A model generated the notes under the pieces. That model was not told the DNA's origin and made no database searches. It worked only from the letters and a program-made list of their open reading frames with translations. Both the position numbers and the translations under genes were made by a program. A stretch of 64,000 nucleotides of DNA, from assembly GCF_010500965.1 (NCBI RefSeq), contig NZ_QVMI01000005.1:1-64000 (forward strand), read 5' to 3'. How positions within the stretch are numbered: position 1 is the first letter of the stretch; each line of letters begins with the position of its first letter. This DNA is from Bacteroides sp. 51 (GTDB lineage Bacteria; Bacteroidota; Bacteroidia; Bacteroidales; Bacteroidaceae). Of the stretch, positions 42,254-52,725 are shown one piece after another.

Positions 42254-43228
42254 ATGAATAAGAAAGCAAGATACCTCGTTCCAGGCGACTACATGGCCGA
42301 TCCGGCCGTACATGTCTTTAACGGGAAACTCTATATTTACCCCTCGCACGACTGGGAGAGTGGTGTGGAAGAGAACGATAACGGTGACCATTTCAACATG
42401 AAAGACTACCATGTCTTCTCCATGGAAGATATGGACGGTGAAGTGACCGATCACGGCGTAGTGCTCGACACCGACAACATTGCCTGGGCAGGGCGTCAGT
42501 TATGGGATTGCGACGTGGCCTTCAAAGACGGAAAATACTACATGTACTTCCCCCTGAAAGACCAGAACGACATCTTCCGCATCGGTGTAGCCATAAGCGA
42601 ACGCCCCGAAGGGCCATTCATTCCGCAGGAAAATCCGATGAAAGGAAGCTACAGCATCGATCCGGCCATATTTCACGATGGTAACAATGAATACTACATG
42701 TATTTCGGCGGCTTGTGGGGCGGTCAGCTACAAAGATACCGCAACAATAAAGCCCTGGAATGTGCCGTACTGCCCGAAGGCAACGAGCTTGCCCTTTGCG
42801 GCAAGGTGGCCAGGCTGAGCGAAACGATGCTCGACTTTGCCGAAGAACCCCGCGATGTGGTTATCCTCGATGAAAACGGGAAACCCCTTACGGCCGGCGA
42901 TACAGAGCGCCGCTTCTTCGAAGCCTCCTGGGTACATCAGTACAACGGCAAATATTATTTCTCCTATTCTACCGGCGATACACACCTGCTCTGTTACGCC
43001 ATAGGCGATAATCCTTATGGCCCGTTTACCTATCAGGGAGTCATTCTTACCCCCGTCGTGGGATGGACAACACACCATGCCATCGTAGAATTTAAAGGAA
43101 AATGGTACCTGTTTCATCACGACAGCGTGCCCTCGGGCGGCAGAACCTGGCTACGCAGCCTGAAAGTCTGCGAACTGCAATACAACGAAGACGGTACCAT
43201 ACGAACCATCGAAGGTATAAACGCATAA
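42254..43228 (+). CDS. Cytoplasmic GH43 beta-xylosidase
   Basis: This 324-residue enzyme has no signal peptide (MNKKARYLVPGDYMADPAVHVF). It shows the base Asp in YMADPAV, SIDPAIFHD for the second Asp and RFFEASWVHQ for the acid Glu. The length of a bare propeller and QLWDCDVAFKDGKYYMYFPLKDQ fit GH43 subfamily 1. It most likely splits imported xylobiose and short xylo-oligosaccharides inside the cell, after the GPH transporter. It follows the CCCGGG palindrome cluster and is 11 bp upstream of the GH67 gene. Confidence 0.92.
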   Translation: MNKKARYLVPGDYMADPAVHVFNGKLYIYPSHDWESGVEENDNGDHFNMKDYHVFSMEDMDGEVTDHGVVLDTDNIAWAGRQLWDCDVAFKDGKYYMYFPLKDQNDIFRIGVAISERPEGPFIPQENPMKGSYSIDPAIFHDGNNEYYMYFGGLWGGQLQRYRNNKALECAVLPEGNELALCGKVARLSETMLDFAEEPRDVVILDENGKPLTAGDTERRFFEASWVHQYNGKYYFSYSTGDTHLLCYAIGDNPYGPFTYQGVILTPVVGWTTHHAIVEFKGKWYLFHHDSVPSGGRTWLRSLKVCELQYNEDGTIRTIEGINA

Positions 43229-43239
43229 ACAACCATTCA

Positions 43240-45270
43240 ATGAAAAGACTTATATGGATATGCGCCAGTCTACTGATCGGATGCCTTTACCTGCAAGCCG
43301 AAGACGGCAGTCGTCTTTGGCTCCGGGCAGCGACCGACGCACAGGCCACTGTAACGGCAAATAAAAAGAGCCCCACCGTAGATCTGGCCGTCAGGGAACT
43401 GCAAACCCAGTGGAAAGGAGGCGCGGTTAAGCTCCTGCTGACACAGGCAAAAGAAGTAAGCCGCTTGGGTCGCGACGGTTTCCGTATGGATGGCAACCGC
43501 AAGGGATTGACCATTCAGTCGGCCGGCGAACAAGGATTGCTCTATGCCGCCTATCATCTTCTGCGCATACAGGAGACCGGAAAAGCGAATGGAGAGATTC
43601 TGGTAGAAGAATCGCCCGCTTACGACATACGGATACTGAACCACTGGGACAACCTCAACCGCACCGTAGAGCGTGGCTATGCCGGTTATTCGCTCTGGCA
43701 ATGGGACGAGCTGCCCGCTGTGCTTTCGCCCCGCTACGAAGCCTATGCAAGGGCAAATGCCTCTATCGGTATCAACGCCACGGTGTTGAATAACGTGAAC
43801 GCATCGCCGCAGATACTGAGTGCAACCTATCTTCCGAAAGTAAAAGCGCTGGCCGACATCTTTCGTCCTTATGGCATAAAAGTATATCTGTCCGTCAACT
43901 TCGCTTCACCTGCCGTATTGGGTGGATTGCCGGATTCCGATCCGCTACGTCCCGAAGTACAACAATGGTGGAAGGATAAAGCCCGGGAAATTTATAAACT
44001 CATTCCCGACTTCGGCGGCTTCCTCGTGAAAGCCAACTCCGAAGGCGAACCCGGCCCGCACGATTACGGCCGTACGCACGTAGATGGCGCCAATATGTTG
44101 GCAGATGCATTGAAACCCTATAACGGCATCGTCATGTGGCGCGCCTTTGTATACAACCCCTCCGGCGATGATCGCGCCAAGCAGGCATACCTGGAGTTTA
44201 TGCCTTTCGACGGACAATTCCGCGACAACATAATTATTCAGGTGAAGAACGGCCCGGTTGATTTCCAGCCCCGCGAGCCGTTTACTCCACTCTTTGGCGC
44301 TATGCAGAAAACACCCGTCATGGCCGAACTTCAGATTACGCAAGAGTATCTCGGGTTCTCCAACCACCTGGCTTTCCTGGCTCCGATGTGGGAAGAATTC
44401 CTCCATTCGGACACCTATGGCCAAGGAGCCGGGTCTACTGTTGCGGCTGCTACCGATGGTTCGCTCTTTACGCAAAAGCTGACTGCCATATCGGGCGTTG
44501 CCAATATCGGCGAAGACACCAACTGGTGCGGCCATCACTTTGCGCAAGCCAACTGGTACGCTTTCGGTCGCCTGGCATGGAACAACACCCTCTCTTCCGC
44601 ACAGATTGCGGATGAGTGGCTCCGGACGACCTTCACCTCCGAACCTGAATTTCTGACACCCGTGAAGCGAATGATGCTTGATTCGCACCAGGCAGTCGTC
44701 GATTACATGATGCCCCTGGGATTGCATCATATCTTTGCCGAAAACCATCATTACGGCCCACAGCCTTGGTTCGACAAGGCTTCACGTCCCGACTGGACAT
44801 CTACTTACTACCATAAAGCATCCGGTTCGGGCATCGGGTTCGACCGTACTGCATCGGGCAGCAATGCCGTAGCGCAATACTTCTCACCCCTCCGTGAAAT
44901 ATACAGCAACCCCGCTACCTGCCCCGATAAGTACCTGCTTTGGTTCCACCATCTGCCGTGGAACTACCGGATGAAGAACAACCGCACGCTTTGGGATGAT
45001 CTTTGCTACAGCTACGACCGGGGTGTGAAGGCTGTTCGTAACTTCCAACAGGTTTGGGATGAGGCAGAACGGTATGTCGATGCACAACGATTCACTGAGG
45101 TGCAGTCAAAACTAAAGATACAAGCGCGCGACGCCGTTTGGTGGCGCGATGCCTGCCTGCTTTACTTCCAAACTTTCTCCGCGCAGCCCATTCCGTACGA
45201 ATTGGAGCGGCCGGTCAATGAGTTGGAAGAGTTGAAGAAGATCAAGTTGGATATGAAACACCATAACTAA
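43240..45270 (+). CDS. GH67 alpha-glucuronidase
   Basis: This 676-residue protein starts at ATG 43240 (MKRLIWICASLLIG), with a signal ending near LYLQAEDGSRLWLR, a typical GH67 start. Family blocks include VDLAVRELQTQW, GYAGYSLWQWDELP, YARANASIGINATVLNNVNA, GGFLVKANSEGEPGPHDYGR, HVDGANMLADALKPYNGIVMWRAFVY and QVKNGPVDFQPREPF. GH67 removes glucuronic acid from the non-reducing end of xylo-oligosaccharides, which complements the two GH115 enzymes that act on internal sites. It probably works in the periplasm. It is 10 bp upstream of a UxuA-like gene, which fits a glucuronate theme. Confidence 0.95.
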   Translation: MKRLIWICASLLIGCLYLQAEDGSRLWLRAATDAQATVTANKKSPTVDLAVRELQTQWKGGAVKLLLTQAKEVSRLGRDGFRMDGNRKGLTIQSAGEQGLLYAAYHLLRIQETGKANGEILVEESPAYDIRILNHWDNLNRTVERGYAGYSLWQWDELPAVLSPRYEAYARANASIGINATVLNNVNASPQILSATYLPKVKALADIFRPYGIKVYLSVNFASPAVLGGLPDSDPLRPEVQQWWKDKAREIYKLIPDFGGFLVKANSEGEPGPHDYGRTHVDGANMLADALKPYNGIVMWRAFVYNPSGDDRAKQAYLEFMPFDGQFRDNIIIQVKNGPVDFQPREPFTPLFGAMQKTPVMAELQITQEYLGFSNHLAFLAPMWEEFLHSDTYGQGAGSTVAAATDGSLFTQKLTAISGVANIGEDTNWCGHHFAQANWYAFGRLAWNNTLSSAQIADEWLRTTFTSEPEFLTPVKRMMLDSHQAVVDYMMPLGLHHIFAENHHYGPQPWFDKASRPDWTSTYYHKASGSGIGFDRTASGSNAVAQYFSPLREIYSNPATCPDKYLLWFHHLPWNYRMKNNRTLWDDLCYSYDRGVKAVRNFQQVWDEAERYVDAQRFTEVQSKLKIQARDAVWWRDACLLYFQTFSAQPIPYELERPVNELEELKKIKLDMKHHN

Positions 45271-45280
45271 ACATTAATAT

Positions 45281-46033
45281 ATGGAAAAGATATGGCGCTG
45301 GTTTGGAGAAGATGACCCCATCACATTACCTATGATCCGACAAATGGGTGTGAAAGGGGTAACTACAAATTTGGGCCATATCCCCAACGGAAGGATATGG
45401 ACGCCGGAAGCGATCAATGAAACCAAACGGTGTATTGAAAATGCCGGTTTACGCTGGTCGGTAGTAGATGATCTTCCGGTTAATGAAGAAATTAAATACG
45501 CCGGGTACGAACAAGAACACTTGATTGATAACTATATCATGAGTCTTGTTCATCTGGGAGAAGCTGGTATTCGCACAGTTTGCTATCGTTTTATGCCTGA
45601 TGTGGATAGTGTATATCCGTTGCGGGCACATACCCCTATTGGGAAAGAAGAGTTGCGGGACAATCTGCAATATTTCCTTCACCGGATTATGCTGGTATGC
45701 GAAGATTATGGTATGAATATGTGTATATATCCGGATAATCTTTCTGTTCCGACATCAGGATTGCCTTCCGTTGTTAGCAGAGAAGAAGATATAACGTGGA
45801 TATTAAGTGCTGTTCGCCATCCTTGTAATGGAATAGCTTTTTGTACAAGTTTGTTGAGTACTCATTCGCAAACGAATATAGTAGCGCTTGCTCGTAAGTT
45901 TGCTTCCCGCACTCGGTTTGTCCAATTGGATGGTACACATACAACAGAACTGGTTCGCATTTTTGAAAAAGAAAACCCCTCCCTTCCTGTATGTATAGGC
46001 CCTGTTTCAACTCACTTAAAGAATATATCATGA
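45281..46033 (+). CDS. Shortened and diverged mannonate dehydratase (UxuA-like)
   Basis: This 250-residue protein begins like UxuA (WRWFGEDDPITLPMIRQMGVKGVTTNLGHIPNGRIW, SVVDDLPVNEEIK, VCYRFMPDVD). UxuA is normally 350-400 residues and dehydrates D-mannonate in the glucuronate pathway. Here an internal stretch after FMPDVD and the C-terminal part are missing. Metal-site motifs have changed: the usual IHPDD is IYPDN, FVHLRN is FVQLDG, and only the Cys of FCTS remains. It is probably inactive as a dehydratase or repurposed, yet the frame is intact. It has no signal peptide, is AT-richer than its neighbours, and shares an ATGA overlap with the next GH43 gene. Confidence 0.75.
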   Translation: MEKIWRWFGEDDPITLPMIRQMGVKGVTTNLGHIPNGRIWTPEAINETKRCIENAGLRWSVVDDLPVNEEIKYAGYEQEHLIDNYIMSLVHLGEAGIRTVCYRFMPDVDSVYPLRAHTPIGKEELRDNLQYFLHRIMLVCEDYGMNMCIYPDNLSVPTSGLPSVVSREEDITWILSAVRHPCNGIAFCTSLLSTHSQTNIVALARKFASRTRFVQLDGTHTTELVRIFEKENPSLPVCIGPVSTHLKNIS

Positions 46034-47787
46034 AGAAATACTTTACTCTATTTATGAAAAGAAGAAACTACGCATTATTCCTCGTCTTGTTTTTATTGGC
46101 AGCATGTACTACCGGTAAAGAAGATACCTCATTCAACTTCACCACCACATGCAATCCGGTCGATCTGAGCTATCGTTTCGCCCTGCGCGAGCAAGCGCCC
46201 TATTGGCGGGAAGCAGCCGATCCCAGTATCATCAACTTCAAAGGCGAGTACTACCTCTTCCTGTCCAAGTCGGGTGGCTACTTTCACTCTACCGATTTGG
46301 TACATTGGGACTTGATAGCGTCCGACGACCTTCCCATAGAGAAGTACGCCCCAACCATTATTGAGATGGATGGCGAGATTTACTTTACCGCCTCGGTAAA
46401 TACCAACGTGGTATACAAAACCGCCGACCCCAAATCGGGCAAATGGGAGTTGGTGACCGACAAGTTTCCGTATGTCCTTAACGACCCGATGCTATTCTAC
46501 GATGCCGATATCGACCGACTCTTCATGTATTCGGGCTCCGGTGCGGCTACGCCTATCACCGTGATGGAGCTGGATAAGAAAACCTTTATGCCCAAGGCCA
46601 AACCCACCGAACTCTTCTACGCCGATGCCGATAAGTACGGCTGGGAAGTGGCGGGCGACTACAATACCCATTACAGTCACACCGCCTGGCTCGAAGGCGT
46701 TTGGGTGAGCAAATATAACGGGAAGTACTATCTGCAATACGCCGTTCCCGGAACAGAATTTAAGAGCTACAACAACGGAGTTTACATCTCAGACGATCCG
46801 ATGGGGCCTTTTTCGTTGGCCAAACATAACCCATTCTCGTATAAACCCGAAGGCTTTGCCAACGGCCTGGGGCATGGTAGCACATTCCAGGATATTTATG
46901 GCAACTATTGGAATACCGGAACCGCAACCATCTCACAACGTCACATGTTCGAACGCAGAATCTCCCTCTACCCTGTATTCTTTGACAAAGACGACGAGAT
47001 GTATGCCTATTCAGCCTTCGGCGACTATCCGATGATGATGCCCGGCAAGAAAATCTCTTCGCTCGATGAACTCTTCCCGGGATGGATGCTCTTGTCCTAC
47101 AACAAGAACGTTAGCACCTCCTCTACATTGAACGGATATCCGGCAGAGAATGCCGTCAACGAAGACATCCGTACATGGTGGAGCGCCGAAACGGGCAATA
47201 AAGGCGAATTCCTTTCCATCGACCTGGGAGAAGCAGCTACCGTATGCGCCCTTCAGGTAAACTTTGCCGATCAGGATGCTACACAAACCGGACGCGACGC
47301 TTCCGTGTACTATCAATACCGGATTGAGGGCTCGAAAGACGGCAAACAGTGGAACATGCTGGTCGATAAATCAGCCAACACCGCCGATGCTTCCAATGAC
47401 TATACGCAGCTGAACCAACCGGCCGATGCCCGGTACATCCGTATAACCAACCTGTATTATCCTTCCGGCAAATTCTCCATCTCCGGTTTGCGCGTGTTTG
47501 GCAAGATGGATAAACCGCTTCCGGCAGCTGCCGAACTAACCTCTTTGGTTCGGAACGAAGACAACCGCCGCAGCGTGCACCTCACATGGAATAGGATAGA
47601 GGGAGCAACAGGCTATAACATTCGTTTCGGAACAGCCAAAGACAAGCTATACCACAACTATATGGTGTACGATAATAACCAATTAGATATAAACATCCTG
47701 AATGTTGGTCAATCCTACTATTTCGCTATGGATAGCTTCAACGAGGCAGGCATAACAAAAGGAACGGACGTGAAAGAAGTGAAGTAA
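46030..47787 (+). CDS. GH43 lipoprotein with F5/8 (CBM32-like) and FN3-like domains
   Basis: This 585-residue protein starts at ATG 46030, overlapping the upstream stop; ATG 46054 is an alternative. The lipobox is LLAACTTG. The propeller has WREAADPSIINF for the base Asp, YVLNDPMLFYDAD for the second and LEGVWVSKYNGKY for the acid-Glu block. From about 350 a discoidin-type F5/8 domain follows (AENAVNEDIRTWWSAETGNKGEFLSIDLGE), then a fibronectin-like end (VHLTWNRIEGATGYNIRFG). It may debranch arabinose or xylose from surface-bound oligosaccharides, with the F5/8 domain binding sugar. Confidence 0.85.
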   Translation: MKKYFTLFMKRRNYALFLVLFLLAACTTGKEDTSFNFTTTCNPVDLSYRFALREQAPYWREAADPSIINFKGEYYLFLSKSGGYFHSTDLVHWDLIASDDLPIEKYAPTIIEMDGEIYFTASVNTNVVYKTADPKSGKWELVTDKFPYVLNDPMLFYDADIDRLFMYSGSGAATPITVMELDKKTFMPKAKPTELFYADADKYGWEVAGDYNTHYSHTAWLEGVWVSKYNGKYYLQYAVPGTEFKSYNNGVYISDDPMGPFSLAKHNPFSYKPEGFANGLGHGSTFQDIYGNYWNTGTATISQRHMFERRISLYPVFFDKDDEMYAYSAFGDYPMMMPGKKISSLDELFPGWMLLSYNKNVSTSSTLNGYPAENAVNEDIRTWWSAETGNKGEFLSIDLGEAATVCALQVNFADQDATQTGRDASVYYQYRIEGSKDGKQWNMLVDKSANTADASNDYTQLNQPADARYIRITNLYYPSGKFSISGLRVFGKMDKPLPAAAELTSLVRNEDNRRSVHLTWNRIEGATGYNIRFGTAKDKLYHNYMVYDNNQLDINILNVGQSYYFAMDSFNEAGITKGTDVKEVK

Positions 47788-47807
47788 CCTGATAATACCT
47801 ATATATA

Positions 47808-49901
47808 ATGAAACGAATCAAACAAATGGCTCTCTTTATGGCCATTCTCTTATTGCCGCTCTGCTCCGCATCGGCCCAGTCGTGGACATCCGACAACGGT
47901 AACGGAACCTTTACCAACCCGCTGTTCTACGACGAGTTTACTGACCCCGATATGATACGCGTGGGTACCGATTACTACATGGTGGCCAGCTCCATGCACT
48001 CCATGCCCGGCCTGCCCCTGTTGCGTTCCAAAGACATGGTGAACTGGGAGTTCGTAACCTATATCTTCGAGAAACTCGACCTTGGTCCCGAATCCCACCT
48101 CGAAGGCAACAAAGGCATTTACGGCAACGGCATCTGGGCGCCGGCTATCCGCTACCACAAAGGCACCTTCTACGTCTTTGTCAATGTAAACGATCACGGC
48201 TTGCAGGTATTCTCTACCAAAGACCCTGCCGGAACCTGGGAACATAAGAACATGGGCGGACGCATCTACGACCTGGGCATCCTCTTCGATGACGACGACC
48301 GCATCTACGCTGTGCATAGCTATGACGAAGTAAAGCTTATCGAAATTAAGTCCGATTTCAGCGGCTACGTCGAAGGCAGCGACCGGGTCATTATCCCACG
48401 GGGGAACGCTATGGGCGAAGGACACCATTTCTATAAAATAAACGGCAAGTACTACATCATCAGCGCCGATTACGGCCCGGTAGGCCGGATGCAATGCGCC
48501 CGTGCCGACAAGGTCGACGGCCCTTACGAGACGGCCGTGATAAGCCACCGCGAAACCATGGGTATCGAACGGGGTTGGTGGTCGAACGAATACGGATACT
48601 GGTCGGACATACCTCTGGAAGGCGAAAAGGTGACCTTCGGCCCTCCCAACAAGAAGGCGTATTATGCCGTTCCGCTGCATCAGGGAGGCATCGTCGACCT
48701 GCCCAACGGCGACTGGTGGGGATTCTCCATGATGGATGTAAAGTCCGCCGGACGATTGACTTTCCTTTCTCCCGTCACCTGGAAGGACGGATGGCCTTAC
48801 TTCGGACTGGAAGGGAATCTCGGCCGCTCGCCCCGCACCTGGTTCAAACCCAACACAGGGGCAGACATCGCGCCTGTTACAACCTACGAGCGCAACGATG
48901 ATTTCTCGGGAAAGAAACTAAAACCCATCTGGCAGTGGAGTCATTTGCCGGTAGATAAGAAATGGTCGCTCCGCAACGGTGCCTTGCGCTTGAACACAAT
49001 GCCGGCCAGGAACTTCATGTATGCCAAGAACTCGCTTACCCAGCGTGCTGTCGGCCCCGAATCAATCGTAACCGTTGAACTGAACACCAAGTCCCTGAAG
49101 AAAGGTGACGTAGCCGGACTTGCGCTGCTCATCGTACCTTATTACTGGATTGGCGTGGCGCATACCGACGAAGGAAAAGTAATGCGCTTCTATGATTTCG
49201 TCAAAAACGAATCGGTAGACGAACCATTATCCACCGACAAGGTGTACCTGCGTGCCCGCGGCGATTTCGACGAAGACCTGGCTTGGCTGAGCTATAGCAC
49301 CGACGGCGTAAACTTCAAAGAATTGGGCGTCGACCTGCGCCTGGCCTATCAGATGAAGACCTTCCAGGGCGTGCGCTTCGCTCTGTTTGCCTACAACACG
49401 CTGGGCAAAGAAGGTGGTTATGCCGAGTTCGACAACTACCGGATGGACGAACCTTTTGCCGACCGTTCCGCAAATCTTCCTGTCGGAAAAGTAATCACCC
49501 TCACCAACCGCGCCAACAATGTGCTGGTGTGGACAAGTCCCCGCCGCATGCTGCGCAATGCCAATACGGGCGATAAAGAGTTCGACGTGCGCGCCACCCG
49601 GTTCCGTGTTCACGACCGTGGTCAGGGCCGCGTAGCCCTCGAAGCCATGGACGGAAGCGGCTTCCTCACCATCACCGGCGAAGGTATGTCGGGCGATGTT
49701 CGCCTGTTGAACACCGAAACCGATGCCAGTCTCTTCGTTTGGCAGGACATGCTGCGCAACCACTGCATGCTGCTTTCGCTGAAAACCAACCGGTTTGTAG
49801 GCCTGAACCCCGCAACGGGAGAGCCTTATTCGGCCGACTGGCCGGGAACATTGCCGGGTGGCAAAGACGGCACCGTGTTTGATTGGAAAGTAGTAGAATA
49901 A
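47808..49901 (+). CDS. GH43 (subfamily 12-like) with C-terminal extension
   Basis: This 697-residue secreted protein has a signal cleaved after CSASAQ. The catalytic propeller has FYDEFTDPDMIRVG for the base, GRIYDLGILFDDD for the second Asp and GNAMGEGHHFYKING for the acid Glu. A beta-sandwich (about 350-545) follows, then a further domain of about 130 residues (VITLTNRANNVLVWTSPRRM...FLTITGEG). That last domain is absent from the related gene at 60712 and could bind carbohydrate. The family includes arabinofuranosidases and xylosidases; specificity is not visible. Confidence 0.87.
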   Translation: MKRIKQMALFMAILLLPLCSASAQSWTSDNGNGTFTNPLFYDEFTDPDMIRVGTDYYMVASSMHSMPGLPLLRSKDMVNWEFVTYIFEKLDLGPESHLEGNKGIYGNGIWAPAIRYHKGTFYVFVNVNDHGLQVFSTKDPAGTWEHKNMGGRIYDLGILFDDDDRIYAVHSYDEVKLIEIKSDFSGYVEGSDRVIIPRGNAMGEGHHFYKINGKYYIISADYGPVGRMQCARADKVDGPYETAVISHRETMGIERGWWSNEYGYWSDIPLEGEKVTFGPPNKKAYYAVPLHQGGIVDLPNGDWWGFSMMDVKSAGRLTFLSPVTWKDGWPYFGLEGNLGRSPRTWFKPNTGADIAPVTTYERNDDFSGKKLKPIWQWSHLPVDKKWSLRNGALRLNTMPARNFMYAKNSLTQRAVGPESIVTVELNTKSLKKGDVAGLALLIVPYYWIGVAHTDEGKVMRFYDFVKNESVDEPLSTDKVYLRARGDFDEDLAWLSYSTDGVNFKELGVDLRLAYQMKTFQGVRFALFAYNTLGKEGGYAEFDNYRMDEPFADRSANLPVGKVITLTNRANNVLVWTSPRRMLRNANTGDKEFDVRATRFRVHDRGQGRVALEAMDGSGFLTITGEGMSGDVRLLNTETDASLFVWQDMLRNHCMLLSLKTNRFVGLNPATGEPYSADWPGTLPGGKDGTVFDWKVVE

Positions 49902-49922
49902 ACAAGCAATAAATAATACATC

Positions 49923-51320
49923 ATGAAGAAAATAACAACAGCATTGTTCGGCCTGTTGATAACCGTTTCAGCGTTTGCCGACTGGCCAATCTTTACCCAG
50001 CGTTATACGGCCGACCCGTATTCGCTTGTCCACAACGGGCGCTTGTATCTGTACTGTTCGCACGACTTCCTGAAAGAAGGAGCCGAAAGCCGTCCCGAAC
50101 GCGGATACTTTATGAAAGACATTACCTGCATCTCTACCGACGATATGAAAAACTGGACCGACCACGGCGAAGTTTTCGATGTGAAAGACTCGAAATGGGG
50201 AGCCAAACTCTCGTGGGCGCCCTGTGTCATAGAACGCAACGGTAAATTCTACCTCTATTACGGCGACGGCATGAACTGTATGGGTGTTGCCGTGAGCGAC
50301 AGTCCCACCGGCCCCTTTGTTGACACCAACGACGGCCCCATTGTGGATAAAAAGACACCGGGCGTGATGGAAGGTAGCGGCGGCCAGTGGGGCATGTGGT
50401 GCTTCGACCCGGGCGCACTGATCGACGATGACGGGCAGGCCTATCTCTACTTCGGCGGTAGCCACCCCGACAATGCACGGGTAATCAAACTCAAAGAAAA
50501 CATGATTGAGGTGGATGGCCCTGCCGTGAAGCTCAACGCATCCGGATTCTTCGAAGCCTCTTTTGTACACAAGTATCGGGGGCGGTATTACCTTTCTTAC
50601 TCCGGGCACCATTTCAGCAAGCCATCCAATATTGAATACGTCACCAGCGATCATCCGATGACCGGGTTCGATAATCCCGGCATCGCCATGACCCCTCCTC
50701 CGGTGAACGACGGGCACAACCATCACCATTCTATTTTCGAATTCCAGGGACGGTGGTACATGGCCTACCACAACCGCCAGGTGGCGCACGATAATGGAGT
50801 AGAAAGCCAGGCGCTGCGCGAATTTACCCGCAATGTTTGTATTGATGAACTGTTCTACAACGAAGACGGAAGCATCCGTCCGGTCATCGCTACCCGCGAC
50901 GGCGTAGATCAGTTGAAGTACGTAAGTCCGTACAACCATCCGTACAGAGCACATACCATGGCCCTGTCAAAAGGCATTCAAACCGCTCCGAATAACGACG
51001 GCGGACGATATGTTACGGAATTGAATGATGGCGACTGGATAATGATTAAAGGCGTTGACTTCGGACTTCCCGGTGCGGCGCGTTTTATGGCCGAAGTGGC
51101 AGGTGTTTCCAAAGGAGCCTCTATCGACTTGCGTCTGGACGATCCGAATGGTGTTCGTATCGGAACCTGTAACCTTGAACCCACCGAAGGCGGGCAGAAT
51201 TGGGTGATACAATCAACGTTAACAAACAATGCGGTAGGTGTTCGCGATCTGTTTCTGGTATTCAGAGGCCAGGGCAATGATTTGTTGAACCTGAATTCGT
51301 GGCAGTTTGAACCCAAGTAA
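49923..51320 (+). CDS. GH43 (subfamily 29-like) with CBM6-like domain
   Basis: This 465-residue protein has a signal (ITVSAFA). The propeller has [25 protein letters not shown] for the base, [21 protein letters not shown] for the second Asp and [20 protein letters not shown] for the acid. A C-terminal domain of about 130 residues ([34 protein letters not shown]) fits CBM6. Together they suggest an arabinofuranosidase or xylosidase acting on xylan. It is 28 bp upstream of a second gene of the same architecture, likely an old tandem duplication. Confidence 0.9.
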   Translation: MKKITTALFGLLITVSAFADWPIFTQRYTADPYSLVHNGRLYLYCSHDFLKEGAESRPERGYFMKDITCISTDDMKNWTDHGEVFDVKDSKWGAKLSWAPCVIERNGKFYLYYGDGMNCMGVAVSDSPTGPFVDTNDGPIVDKKTPGVMEGSGGQWGMWCFDPGALIDDDGQAYLYFGGSHPDNARVIKLKENMIEVDGPAVKLNASGFFEASFVHKYRGRYYLSYSGHHFSKPSNIEYVTSDHPMTGFDNPGIAMTPPPVNDGHNHHHSIFEFQGRWYMAYHNRQVAHDNGVESQALREFTRNVCIDELFYNEDGSIRPVIATRDGVDQLKYVSPYNHPYRAHTMALSKGIQTAPNNDGGRYVTELNDGDWIMIKGVDFGLPGAARFMAEVAGVSKGASIDLRLDDPNGVRIGTCNLEPTEGGQNWVIQSTLTNNAVGVRDLFLVFRGQGNDLLNLNSWQFEPK

Positions 51321-51348
51321 ATATAAAATAATTTATAAAATACAAGAG

Positions 51349-52707
51349 ATGAAACATTCAATCTTATCGTTTGTTCTTGCGACAACAGGCATTTTGGGTG
51401 CCAACGCCCAGAACCCCATCGTACAAACCATGTACACCGCCGACCCCGCGCCTATGGTGTATGGCGACAAACTTTACCTATACACCAGCCACGACGAGGA
51501 CAACTCTACCTGGTTCGTGATGAACGACTGGAAACTATACACCACCACCGACATGGTGAACTGGACAGACCACGGCGTGGTATTGTCTTACAAAGACTTC
51601 GACTGGGCGCAAAAGAACGCCTGGGCGCCCCAGTGCGTAGAGCGCGATGGCAAGTTCTACATGTACGTACCCGTTACCGACCGCAACAACAAGGAGGGCA
51701 TTGCCGTAGCCGTGTCCGACAGTCCGTATGGCCCCTTCATCGACCCGCTGGGCAAGCACCTGGTACAGAAAAGCGGCTGGGGCGATATCGACCCTACCGT
51801 CTTTGTGGACGACGATGGCCAGGCCTACCTCTACTGGGGAAACCCCGATTGCTTCTATGTGAAGCTCAACGAAGATATGATTTCCTATAGCGGCGAGATT
51901 CAGGCCGTACCCATGACTGAAGCCGCTTTCGCCAGGCGCGACGGCAATGTCAAAAACCGTCCCACCCTGTACGAAGAAGGCCCCTGGCTCTACAAACGCC
52001 GCGACCTCTACTACCTGCTTTGGGCGGGCGGCCCGTTGCCCGAACACATCGGTTACTCCACCAGCAAGAGCCCCGAAGGCCCCTGGCAGTACGGCGGCAC
52101 CATTATGCCCGCCGAGGGAGGCAGTTTCACCAACCACCCGGGAATCATCGATTACAAAGGCAAAACCTACCTCTTCTACCACAACGGCGCATTGCCCGGT
52201 GGCGGCGGTTTCACCCGTTCGGTGTGTGTAGACGAGGTTGAGTTCAACAAAGACGGCACCATCAAGCCGATGAAAATGACCCCGGGCATCACCCGCCCGC
52301 TCGAAACGCTCGACCCTTACCGCAAGGTGGAGGCCGAAACCATCGCCTTCTCCGAAGGAGTGAAAGCCTCGCAGAACAAAGAAGTGGGCGTATTCGTGAG
52401 TGCCATGAAAGACAATGCCTGGATTAAAGTGCGCCACGTGGACTTCCGCTCTCACGGCGCCTCGAAGTTCACCGCCCGCATAGGCACCACCCACAACGCC
52501 GGCGTAACGATGGAAGTGCGCCTCGGCAGTGCCGACGGACAGTTGCTGGCCACCTTCAAAGCCCCCCTCACCGGAGGCGACAACCGCTGGGCGCTGGTCA
52601 GTGCGGAGATTCCGAAAGTGACCGGCGTACACGATCTGTACTTCGTCTTTAAGGGCGAAAAGCCGGGCGTGTCGATGTATTTTGATTACTGGATGTTCTC
52701 GAAGTAA
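51349..52707 (+). CDS. GH43 (subfamily 29-like) with CBM6-like domain, second copy
   Basis: This 452-residue protein starts at ATG 51349 ([14 protein letters not shown]); the signal ends near NAQ. It has the same two-domain plan as the gene before it: base Asp in [43 protein letters not shown], and [21 protein letters not shown] with the acid Glu. The CBM6-like C-terminus reads [34 protein letters not shown]. The two proteins differ in most loops, so they probably handle different linkages. Confidence 0.9.
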   Translation: MKHSILSFVLATTGILGANAQNPIVQTMYTADPAPMVYGDKLYLYTSHDEDNSTWFVMNDWKLYTTTDMVNWTDHGVVLSYKDFDWAQKNAWAPQCVERDGKFYMYVPVTDRNNKEGIAVAVSDSPYGPFIDPLGKHLVQKSGWGDIDPTVFVDDDGQAYLYWGNPDCFYVKLNEDMISYSGEIQAVPMTEAAFARRDGNVKNRPTLYEEGPWLYKRRDLYYLLWAGGPLPEHIGYSTSKSPEGPWQYGGTIMPAEGGSFTNHPGIIDYKGKTYLFYHNGALPGGGGFTRSVCVDEVEFNKDGTIKPMKMTPGITRPLETLDPYRKVEAETIAFSEGVKASQNKEVGVFVSAMKDNAWIKVRHVDFRSHGASKFTARIGTTHNAGVTMEVRLGSADGQLLATFKAPLTGGDNRWALVSAEIPKVTGVHDLYFVFKGEKPGVSMYFDYWMFSK

Positions 52708-52725
52708 AATAAACCTGTAAACCCC

